Assembly: GCA_900758845.1 (NCBI GenBank)
Contig: CAAESW010000026.1
Span: 1 to 7,724, forward strand
Direction of reading: 5' to 3'
Source: an uncultured Collinsella sp.
GTDB lineage: Bacteria; Actinomycetota; Coriobacteriia; Coriobacteriales; Coriobacteriaceae
Length of the DNA: 7,724 nt
Part shown: positions 1 through 5,826 of the stretch, piece after piece
Position numbering within the stretch: the stretch's first letter is position 1
Layout: every line of letters starts with the position of its first letter
Notes under the pieces: generated by a model
Seen by the model: only the letters and a program-made list of their open reading frames with translations
What the model was told of the DNA's origin: nothing
The model's database searches: none
Made by a program: the position numbers and the translations under genes

Positions 1-890
1 AGGTTACGGAAAAACCCCTGTGGAAGCTGCTCGGCGAGGAGTTCGACCGTATGAACCGGGTCGCTGCGGCCCTCGAGGGAGACGACGCCGCTGTGGCTTT
101 GGCGCACTCCGGGGATCGACGCGGGGCGACGCGCAAGGTGTACAGCGGCGCGGTGGTGGGCCTGGGCACGCCCGCCCAAACGGTGGCCGAAGTGCGCGAG
201 TGCGTGGACGCGGGCTACCAGCGCATTAAGTTGAAGGTGGCTCCCGGTCGGGGGCTTCCGGCGGTACGCGCGGTGCGTCGGGCGTTCCCGCATCTGCTTA
301 TCACCCTGGACGCGAACCAGAGCTTCGGCCTGCACAACCTGGCCGAGCTGCGCTCCTACGACGAGCTGGATATCGGCTGGATCGAAGAGCCACTGAACCT
401 GGCCGCCGCCGGGGGCGAGCGGGCTTTGCGAGACCCTTTCACCCGACTCGCGTCGTTCCAGCATACGCTGGCCATGCCCATCTGCGTGGACGAATCCTTC
501 GTGAACGCCGAAGAGGCCGCCGGCTTGTTCGAGCATCCCGAGTTGCGCTGCGCCATGGTGAAGATCGGGAAGTTCGGCGGCATCGAGCGGTCGCTCGCCT
601 TCGTGCACCGAGCGCTGGCCGAGGGCCGCGAGGTTTGCATGAGCGGCATGTACGATACCGGCGTGTCGCGGTTTGCCCACGCGGCCTTCCAAACGCTGCC
701 CGGAGTGGTCATCCCCGGCGATCTGGGCGCCACGGCGCGCTACTTCGACGCCGACCTCACGGTGCCTGCCTATACCGCCCCCGACGGCATCATCACGCTG
801 AACGCCCCGGGCCACGAGACGGGCATCGGCTGCTCGCTGAATGCCGCAGCGGTGGCCGCCGTTCGGCAGCATCGCTATGTCATCGAGTAG
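1..890 (+). CDS. menC: o-succinylbenzoate synthase MenC (enolase superfamily), 5' end outside window
   Basis: Likely dehydrates SHCHC to o-succinylbenzoate in menaquinone synthesis in the cytoplasm. The reading frame is open from base 3 and ends in TAG at 888-890, giving 295 residues; the family is about 370 long, so some 70-80 N-terminal residues lie upstream. ATG at 51 is internal, because codons 3-50 read VTEKPLWKLLGEEFDR, the usual family sequence before the barrel. The active-site set of the enolase superfamily is visible in order: KLK (228-236, second Lys as acid/base), the Asp of LDANQ (309-311), the Glu of IEEPL (384-389), the Asp of CVDES (489-491) and the Lys of MVKIGKFGG (561-563). 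SGMYDTG and GDLGAT follow near the end. Some relatives are N-acylamino acid racemases or do both reactions, so the exact activity is less sure than the family. No strong terminator follows; only a weak hairpin near 902-919 without a T-run. Confidence 0.88.
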   Translation, partial: VTEKPLWKLLGEEFDRMNRVAAALEGDDAAVALAHSGDRRGATRKVYSGAVVGLGTPAQTVAEVRECVDAGYQRIKLKVAPGRGLPAVRAVRRAFPHLLITLDANQSFGLHNLAELRSYDELDIGWIEEPLNLAAAGGERALRDPFTRLASFQHTLAMPICVDESFVNAEEAAGLFEHPELRCAMVKIGKFGGIERSLAFVHRALAEGREVCMSGMYDTGVSRFAHAAFQTLPGVVIPGDLGATARYFDADLTVPAYTAPDGIITLNAPGHETGIGCSLNAAAVAAVRQHRYVIE

Positions 891-987
891 GCGCGGACGC
901 ACCTGGCTCATCTGGCAGGCCTTCTCCCTAAAATCGTGAATTTTGAGCCAATTAACCGCAAGGCAACAATCGTTCAGGCGCACCATT

Positions 988-993
988 TATACT
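988..993 (+). promoter_or_regulatory. Possible -10 box (TATACT) for the PurF-like gene
   Basis: TATACT matches the sigma-70-type -10 consensus at five of six bases and sits in the only AT-rich stretch of the 139-base gap between menC and the next gene, 36 bases before the start codon. No good -35 hexamer stands 16-18 bases upstream. A second, weaker pair (TTGAGC at 943-948 with AACAAT at 965-970) is also possible. The assignment is inference from composition and position. Confidence 0.35.
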
Positions 994-1029
994 TTGATCT
1001 ATCGTTGAAACACTAAGACGGAGGATTTC

Positions 1030-2454
1030 ATGGGCGGCTTTTTCGGAGCGGTTTCCAAGCGCGACGTGGTGATGGATGTTTTCTTCGGCGTCGATTACCA
1101 CTCGCATCTCGGCACGCGTCGAGCGGGCATGATCGTGCTTGACCACGAGGATGGCTACCAGCGTCAGATTCACTCTATCGAGAACACGCCGTTCCGCACG
1201 AAATTCGAGGACGACATCGTGCGCTTCCACGGCACGAGCGCCATCGGATGCATCTCGGACGCCGACCCGCAGCCGCTGCTCGTGCGCTCGCATTTGGGCA
1301 CCTTCGCTATCACGACCATCGGTGCCATCAACAATGCCGAGGCCTTGGTGGAAGAGTATTTCGAGGATCACGATGCGCAGTTTATGGCGCTCAGCTCTGG
1401 CGCGGTGAACTCAACCGAGCTGGTGGCGGCGCTCATCAACCAGAAGGATGACCTGGTCGCCGGCATCCAGTATGCCCAATCGAAGATTGACGGTTCGCTC
1501 ACGCTGCTCATTATGACCGAGGACGGCGACATCATTGCGGCCCGCGACTTCATGGGTCGCTTGCCGGTGCTTGTGGGCGCCGACGATGACGGCCACTGCG
1601 TTGCCTTCGAGAGCTTTGCCTATCACAAGCTGGGCTATCACGACGAGTACGAGCTGGGCCCGGCGGAGATCGTGCGGCTTACGCCCGATGCGGTTGAGGT
1701 ACTCTCGCCGGCGCGCGACGAGATGAAGATGTGCGCGTTCATGTGGGTGTACTACGGCTACCCGAACTCCAACTACGAGGGTATGAACGTGGAAGTGATG
1801 CGCTACCGCAACGGTGCCATCATGGCTCGCGACGAGGCAGCGCGCGGCGCGTGCCCCGAGGTGGACTTCGTGGCCGGCGTGCCCGATTCCGGCATCCCCC
1901 ATGCCATCGGCTATTCGACCGAGAGCAAGATGCCCTTCGGTCGTCCGTTTATCAAGTACACACCCACCTGGCCGCGGTCGTTCATGCCGGCGAACCAGGA
2001 TCTGCGCAACAAGATCGCCAACATGAAGCAGGTGCCGGTGCCCGAGCTCATCCGCGACAAGAAGCTCTTGTTCGTGGATGACTCCATCGTGCGCGGCACC
2101 CAGCTGCGCGAGACGGTGAACTTTCTGTACGACTCCGGTGCCGCTGAGGTACACATGCGCAGCGCGTGCCCGCCCATCATGTACAGCTGCAAGTATCTGA
2201 GCTTCTCGTCTAGCAAGTCGGACATGGATCTCATCGCACGCCGGGTGGTCGACCAGCTGGAAGGCGAGGAGGGCGTGGCGCACCTGTCCGAGTACGCCGA
2301 CGCCCGCACCGAGCGCGGCCAGTGCCTGCTGAAGACCATCTGCGAGGACATGGGCTTCGATTCCCTGAGCTACCAGAGCCTCCAGGGCATGATAGAGGCC
2401 ATCGGCATCGACCCAGAGAAAATCTGCACCTACTGCTGGGATGGCCGGGAATAG
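1030..2454 (+). CDS. PurF-like amidophosphoribosyltransferase lacking the N-terminal nucleophile Cys
   Basis: This 474-residue protein has the architecture of glutamine PRPP amidotransferase, the first step of purine synthesis: an N-terminal Ntn-type glutaminase domain (about 1-225) and a C-terminal phosphoribosyltransferase domain (about 230-474). The PRPP loop is clear at residues 347-357, with D350, D351, R355, G356 and T357. C235, C387, C466 and C469 lie where B. subtilis-type enzymes bind a 4Fe-4S cluster (the last two as CTYC). The striking difference is the start: MGGFFG replaces the usual MCG(I/V)xG, so the cysteine exposed at the mature N-terminus is absent. An alternative start does not explain this, since ATG 1030 has a good Shine-Dalgarno sequence (ACGGAGG, 1018-1024, five-base spacing) and the residues after it align with the family start. 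I recall similar Gly-start paralogues in other anaerobic bacteria, but cannot verify that here. It may use free ammonia, work on another substrate, or have a non-catalytic role. It stands alone, not in a visible pur operon. Confidence 0.85.
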   Translation: MGGFFGAVSKRDVVMDVFFGVDYHSHLGTRRAGMIVLDHEDGYQRQIHSIENTPFRTKFEDDIVRFHGTSAIGCISDADPQPLLVRSHLGTFAITTIGAINNAEALVEEYFEDHDAQFMALSSGAVNSTELVAALINQKDDLVAGIQYAQSKIDGSLTLLIMTEDGDIIAARDFMGRLPVLVGADDDGHCVAFESFAYHKLGYHDEYELGPAEIVRLTPDAVEVLSPARDEMKMCAFMWVYYGYPNSNYEGMNVEVMRYRNGAIMARDEAARGACPEVDFVAGVPDSGIPHAIGYSTESKMPFGRPFIKYTPTWPRSFMPANQDLRNKIANMKQVPVPELIRDKKLLFVDDSIVRGTQLRETVNFLYDSGAAEVHMRSACPPIMYSCKYLSFSSSKSDMDLIARRVVDQLEGEEGVAHLSEYADARTERGQCLLKTICEDMGFDSLSYQSLQGMIEAIGIDPEKICTYCWDGRE

Positions 2455-3483
2455 CTAGCGCATGAACGCATCGGCCTCTTCGAGGTCGGTTGCCTGGGTT
2501 TCGACTTGTTTGCAATCGAGGGCGGCGGCTTCGGCTGTCGCCCTTGCTTTTTGGGCTGCGATCTTTTCAGCGCGCAGGGGCAAATACTCGCTGACGACGA
2601 TGCCGACGAAGATGAGGGCGAATCCCAGGTAGGCGGAAATCGCCGGCGCCTCGCCCAAGAGCAGGATGGAGAACGTCACGCCGAACACCGATTCGGTGGC
2701 CAGAAACAGCGCTGCCTGGGCCGGATCAACGCGGGCCACGGCGGCGTTTTGCAATCCTAGGGCCACGCAAGAGGCGAACACGGTGATGTAGATGAGGCTC
2801 ATCCAAGTGTCGGCGCCCAGCTGGCTGAAGTCAGGCATGGGCTCGGTGATAAGCCCGGTGATGAGGCCCAGCAGGCCCGCCACGATGAACTGAATGACCG
2901 TGAGCAGCATCATAGAGCGTCCCGGCGCGTACTTCGCCGTGTACAGCACGTGGAAGCTGAGCCAGAGAGCCGAGGCCAGCGTGATGAAGTCGCCGAAGCG
3001 CAGCGAGAACTCGCCGATGCCGGCATAGGCCACGCAGCCCACGCCGGTGACGCACAGGATAGCCGCCGCAATGTTGTAGCGGGTCGGGCGCTTCCGAATG
3101 ATGATCCATCCGAGGAAGGGGATGATCACGCAGTACAGCGTGGTGAGAAACGAGCTGTTGGAGGCGGTGGTGTCCGTGAGTCCCGTGGAGTTGAACCAGT
3201 AGGAGAGGAACAGAAAGACGCCCAGCACCGCGCCGTCGCGCAGATGTCCGCGCTTGTTGCGGGCGAAGGCGCGGGAGATGCGCGGTGCCGTGGCAATGCC
3301 GAGGATGATGCCGGCCAGGGTGAAGCGGACGCCTACGATCCACGCGGGCGGGAACTCGTCGACGGTGGACTTGATGACCACCGTGCCCATGCCCCAAATG
3401 GCGGCCGCCAAAAGCAGCGCCGCCTTGTAGGCCCACGAGGGCAGTCCGTTTTGTCTGATCTGGGAAAGCATAGGCGGCATCAT
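2455..3483 (-). CDS. DMT-superfamily (EamA) transporter
   Basis: This is an integral membrane protein of about 342 residues with ten hydrophobic segments arranged as two EamA repeats (about residues 20-155 and 170-300). Family hallmarks are the first helix (AAIWGMGTVVIK), the FLTTLYCVIIPFLGWI segment and the late SVFGVTFSILLLGE segment. Family members export or import small metabolites such as amino acids or nucleobases; the substrate cannot be read from the sequence. A hydrophilic Ala- and charge-rich tail of about 40 residues follows the last helix, probably in the cytoplasm. The start is uncertain: ATG at 3483, 3480 or 3471 are all possible with weak Shine-Dalgarno sequences. The frame stays open to a TTG at 3522, which has no ribosome binding site and adds an unlikely Arg-rich leader. 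The stop codon (CTA at 2455-2457 on +) directly abuts the stop of the convergent PurF-like gene, so its terminator must lie inside the opposing gene. Confidence 0.88.
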   Translation of the reverse strand: MMPPMLSQIRQNGLPSWAYKAALLLAAAIWGMGTVVIKSTVDEFPPAWIVGVRFTLAGIILGIATAPRISRAFARNKRGHLRDGAVLGVFLFLSYWFNSTGLTDTTASNSSFLTTLYCVIIPFLGWIIIRKRPTRYNIAAAILCVTGVGCVAYAGIGEFSLRFGDFITLASALWLSFHVLYTAKYAPGRSMMLLTVIQFIVAGLLGLITGLITEPMPDFSQLGADTWMSLIYITVFASCVALGLQNAAVARVDPAQAALFLATESVFGVTFSILLLGEAPAISAYLGFALIFVGIVVSEYLPLRAEKIAAQKARATAEAAALDCKQVETQATDLEEADAFMR

Positions 3484-3596
3484 AGCACGGAGTAGGGTGG
3501 TCGTCCGTGTACGATGCGACAAATCGTGTTGGAGGCTATTGGGACGGCGAACATGTGCAGGAATTGTGCCGAATGAGGTGAAGTGTGATCGAAGAC

Positions 3597-3624
3597 TTGC
3601 AATTCGCGCTCAGGCGAGTAATAT
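3597..3624 (+). promoter_or_regulatory. Probable promoter of tRNA-fMet
   Basis: TTGCAA (3597-3602) and TAATAT (3619-3624), separated by 16 bases, match the -35 and -10 boxes of a housekeeping sigma factor at four and five of six positions. Transcription would begin near 3631, about 20 bases before the mature tRNA, a normal leader for RNase P to remove. Confidence 0.6.
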
Positions 3625-3651
3625 ATATCCTTGCCCTTTGAGGTAACCCAT

Positions 3652-3729
3652 TGCGGGGTGGAGCAGTCTGGTCAGCTCGTCGGGCTCATAACCCGAAGGT
3701 CGGTGGTTCAAATCCGCCCCCCGCGACCA
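3652..3729 (+). tRNA. Initiator tRNA-fMet (anticodon CAT), CCA encoded
   Basis: The cloverleaf folds by eye. Acceptor: 3652-3658 with 3719-3725, with pairs 2-71 to 7-66 all G-C or C-G. D stem: GAGC/GCTC at 3661-3664 and 3675-3678. Anticodon stem: 3680-3684 with 3692-3696. Anticodon: CAT at 3687-3689. T stem: GGTGG/CCGCC around TTCAAAT. Discriminator A3726 is followed by CCA at 3727-3729. It is the initiator and not elongator Met because the anticodon stem ends in three G-C pairs (GGG/CCC beside the loop), the D stem has the A11-U24 pair, and position 1-72 is not Watson-Crick (T opposite G here; commonly C-A in other bacteria). Initiator tRNA delivers formyl-Met to the ribosomal P site. It has its own promoter and terminator, and accessory DNA starts immediately downstream. 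Confidence 0.95.
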
Positions 3730-3739
3730 AGAATTGTCA

Positions 3740-3767
3740 GCCGCTGAGTTCGCTCGGCGGCTTTTTT
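3740..3767 (+). terminator. Intrinsic terminator of tRNA-fMet
   Basis: A nine-base-pair stem (3740-3748 with 3753-3761; one G-T pair) closed by a TTCG tetraloop is followed by six T (3762-3767). It begins 11 bases after the tRNA CCA end. The UUCG loop makes the hairpin especially stable. Confidence 0.92.
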
Positions 3768-3781
3768 GTTTAGCATGAGAA

Positions 3782-4639
3782 GTGCGATGGGCTTGGGGAA
3801 GACGTTCTTGGGGATGCCTTTTTGGACGCGATAAGTCGACGATCTCTCGGCACATCCAAAATGTTTTCGATGAGGGAGAACTCGAAGAATGCTCAACTGT
3901 TGCAAATTTTGCAACAGTTCAAGTCGAGGGAGGGCGCGAGGTTGAGCGTCTGGTCGAGCACTACAACCTCGATGTCATCATCTCTGTAGGTTATCGCGTG
4001 AAGTCCCAGCAGGGCGTTCGTTTTCGGCAATGGGCTACGTGCGTTCTCAAGGAGTACGCTGTCAAAGGTTTCGCGCTCGATGATCGCCGGCTCAAGGACG
4101 GTCGCAGCCGCTATTTCCGCGAGCTGCTGCAGCGGGTTCGCGATATTCGTTCTAGCGAACGCAACCTCTATCAGCAGGTAACGGACATTTATGCGACGGC
4201 CATCGACTATGATCCGAAATCCTCTATGATGCGCACGTTCTTCGCTACCGTGCAGAACAAACTTCATTACGCTGTTCACGAGCGCACGGCGGCTGAGGTC
4301 ATCTACGACCGCGTCGACCGCGACAAGCCGCTTGTGGGTATGACGACGTTCGATGGCGACTACCTCACTAAAGCTGACGTATGCATTGCGAAAAACTATC
4401 TCACCGAAAAAGAGTTGCAAACGCTCAATCTGCTGGTCGCTCGTTTTCTCGATTATGCCGAATTGCAGGCTCTAGAAGAGCGAGCGATGACCATGGCCGA
4501 ATGGGTTGAAGAGCTTGATCGGGAAATCGTCAACTCGCGTCGAGCGCTGCTCGAAGGGCATAGAGCCATCTCCCACAAGCAGGCTATCGAGAAAGCCGAG
4601 AAGGAGTTCGAAGCTTACCAACGCTGTCGGTTCAGATGA
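3782..4639 (+). pseudogene. RhuM-family protein gene, 5'-truncated and probably frameshifted near its end
   Basis: Recognisable RhuM (virulence RhuM family) sequence begins abruptly at LFGRDKSTISRHI (codon 3818): a helix-turn-helix-like segment, then FDEGEL, YNLDVIISVGYRVKS, RFRQWAT, LKEYAVKGFALDD, later KLHYAVHERTAAEVIYDR, and LTEKELQTLNLLVARFLDYAE. Members are about 330-345 residues and normally have 40-50 residues before this point, ending in a WLTQ-type segment. Those are missing, and the 12 codons before 3818 (from a GTG at 3782 without a ribosome binding site) read as unrelated Trp/Arg-rich sequence. The break lies 50 bases past the tRNA terminator. At the 3' end the frame stops at 4637-4639 soon after EFEAYQ, about 30 residues early, while the other frame stays open to 4785. 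RhuM proteins have no firmly established biochemical function; they are often found in genomic islands and beside restriction-modification genes. Third-base composition is more AT-rich than in the flanking core genes, fitting acquired DNA. Confidence 0.8.
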
Positions 4640-4785
4640 TGTATGAGATGCTCCGCGATAAAGGTGCCCGCAAGTCTGGCGCTATAAGTGCTGTTGATGT
4701 CGATCGTTTTATAACGCGCATGCGCCCTGAGGAAAGGGTTGCGCGCGCTGAGAGCTTTGCACAACGATGGGAGATCGAGAGGTAG
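4636..4785 (+). other. Out-of-frame 3' extension of the RhuM gene, or a separate 49-codon ORF
   Basis: The frame one position away from the RhuM frame is open across its end and continues to TAG at 4783-4785. Read from the ATG at 4636 it gives 49 residues, including MLRDKGARKSGAISAVDVDR and ending in QRWEIER; it is hydrophilic and helix-prone. No Shine-Dalgarno sequence precedes 4636, so it is more likely the displaced C-terminus of the same gene after a one-base indel between about 4610 and 4635 than an independent gene. I do not recognise a family. Confidence 0.35.
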
Positions 4786-4874
4786 TAGGCTCTTTGTCGC
4801 CGTAGCCATGGTTCCTCCCGTGCAGCTTGGGTGGCGGATGGACCCTGAACGAACTGCGCAAGGAGACGTTCTTC

Positions 4875-5186
4875 TCAGGGCTTGCTTGGCGTGTAGTAGA
4901 TACGATTAGTGGTTGAGCCTTCAGCGACGAGCAACCTGCCATCAGCAAATTGAGGGATCAAGTGTCGTGGTGTCCGTTCACTGATTTCAAGCTCTGCGGC
5001 GACCTCAAGGATTGCCCGTTCTCGTGCGTTACGGCCGGTAGCCGCCTATTGGAATTTAAGCAAGAGGTTGGACAGTGCCAGCGAAGAGAGTTCCACTGAA
5101 TCTTGGTAGATGGCGTGACGCTCATAGTGGTGCCTACTGGATGGATGGAAGGCGGGTGCGTTCTTCCGATTTTTCCGTTGTCCGTA
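4875..5186 (-). pseudogene. Degraded gene fragment with a winged-helix-like C-terminus
   Basis: On the minus strand the frame runs from 5186 to TGA at 4875-4877, broken only by one TAG at 5046-5048. The last 56 codons encode a typical winged-helix ending: RERAILEVAAEL, then EISERTPRHL as a recognition-helix pattern, then ADGRLLVAEGSTTNRIYY as strand and wing. This resembles the C-terminal DNA-binding tail of ATP-binding or Fic-type accessory proteins, though the family cannot be fixed. The 46 codons before the TAG (including RHHYERHAIYQ and LALSNLLLKF) continue in the same frame with third-base G/C typical of coding DNA, so the TAG is probably a nonsense mutation. There is no start: homology would be cut off at the palindrome in front of abiEi. 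The opposite strand here is interrupted or AT-biased at third positions. It fills most of the otherwise gene-free 447 bases between 4786 and 5232; I see nothing clear in 4786-4874. Confidence 0.45.
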
Positions 5187-5225
5187 TTAACTGAATATGA
5201 GAAAATATTCAGTGTAAACGGACAA
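5178..5225. promoter_or_regulatory. Interrupted palindrome, probable AbiEi operator/promoter
   Basis: Two 21-base arms (5178-5198 and 5205-5225) around a six-base spacer. Outer blocks TTGTCCGT/ACGGACAA (8 bp) and inner blocks ACTGAATAT/ATATTCAGT (9 bp) are perfect complements; only the four bases between them mismatch. It ends 16 bases before the preferred abiEi start. In a studied streptococcal abiE operon, AbiEi represses its own promoter by binding inverted repeats, so this is the expected place and form of an operator. The arm TTGTCC could double as a -35 box with the AT-rich centre as -10, but the exact promoter is not clear. Confidence 0.6.
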
Positions 5226-5241
5226 TGAGAAGGTGGTGGGG

Positions 5242-5826
5242 GTGCAGGCTATCATTGACTTGGCGGAATCGAGCAGCGGCCTGGTGACGACGGCGCAGGT
5301 TGTGGACGCCGGGATTCCCCGTGCGCGAATTTCGGACATGGTGAAGGCGGGCAAGCTTGAGCGTGTGCAGCGTGGCGTCTACCGCATGGCGGACGCATGG
5401 GAGGACGAATTTCTTGCCGCACAGCTCCGCTTCCCCAAGGGCATTCTCTCGGATGGAACTGCTCTCTACCTTCATGGCTACGCTGACCGCGTGCCGTTTC
5501 AGCTTACGATGACCTTCCCGCGCTCGTACGGAGCTACCAAGGTGCGTGAGGCGGGCATCGAGGTGCGCACGTGCGCGGATGAGGTGCTCGGCCTGGGGCT
5601 TACGACGGTCAGAACCCCGTACGGCAACGAAGTGAGCGCCTATGACCTGGAGCGCACGCTCTGCGACATCGTCCGGGGGCATCGCGCCGTTGACGTGCAG
5701 GTGGTCAACCCGGCGATGAAGCAGTACGTCCGCAGCCGCGAGAAGGACGTCCAGAAGCTGCTGGGCTACGCGCGGGCGCTTGGTGTGGAGAAAAAGATAC
5801 GAAACTACCTGGAGGTGCTGCTGTGA
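5242..5826 (+). CDS. abiEi: AbiEi antitoxin and autorepressor (type IV toxin-antitoxin)
   Basis: A 194-residue antitoxin. The N-terminal 45-50 residues (IIDLAESSSGLVTT, ARISDMVKAGKLERVQRGVY) form the AbiEi-type winged helix. The C-terminal domain carries the conserved stretch LRFPKG, ALYLHG, MTFPRSYG, RTPYGNEVSAYDLERT and CDIVR, and ends KIRNYLEVLL as family members do. Known family members counter the AbiEii toxin without binding it and repress the operon through the winged helix. Three in-frame GTG codons compete (5233, 5236, 5242). GTG 5242 is preferred because GAGAAGG (5227-5233) then lies eight bases upstream; the longer form to 5233 would place the start inside that ribosome binding site. 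The TGA stop overlaps the abiEii start by four bases, indicating translational coupling. The palindrome at 5178-5225 is its likely binding site. Confidence 0.92.
   Translation: MQAIIDLAESSSGLVTTAQVVDAGIPRARISDMVKAGKLERVQRGVYRMADAWEDEFLAAQLRFPKGILSDGTALYLHGYADRVPFQLTMTFPRSYGATKVREAGIEVRTCADEVLGLGLTTVRTPYGNEVSAYDLERTLCDIVRGHRAVDVQVVNPAMKQYVRSREKDVQKLLGYARALGVEKKIRNYLEVLL

Noticed and set aside
902..919. Hairpin after menC as a terminator
   Set aside because: The stem is short with a mismatch and no T-run follows.
1411..2283. Minus-strand open frame of 290 codons
   Set aside because: It lies wholly antisense to the PurF-like gene, is His/Arg/Val-rich and has no homologous pattern; G/C-rich third positions keep the opposite frame open.
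3484..3522. TTG start at 3522 for the transporter
   Set aside because: There is no Shine-Dalgarno sequence and the added residues are Arg/Thr-rich, unlike EamA N-termini.
3610..3855. Minus-strand open frame of 81 codons across the tRNA
   Set aside because: It is antisense to tRNA-fMet and its terminator; this is a common false protein produced by tRNA genes.
4786..4874. Plus-strand frames after the RhuM tail
   Set aside because: They are short, overlap the minus-strand fragment and have no ribosome binding site or recognisable motif.
5075..5194. Plus-strand 39-codon ORF with GTG start and AAGAGG upstream
   Set aside because: It runs into the abiE palindrome, has AT-biased third positions and overlaps the better-supported minus-strand fragment. 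It remains possible but is not supported.
5209..5682. Minus-strand open frame antisense to abiEi
   Set aside because: The plus strand encodes an unmistakable AbiEi; the minus frame has no recognisable motifs.
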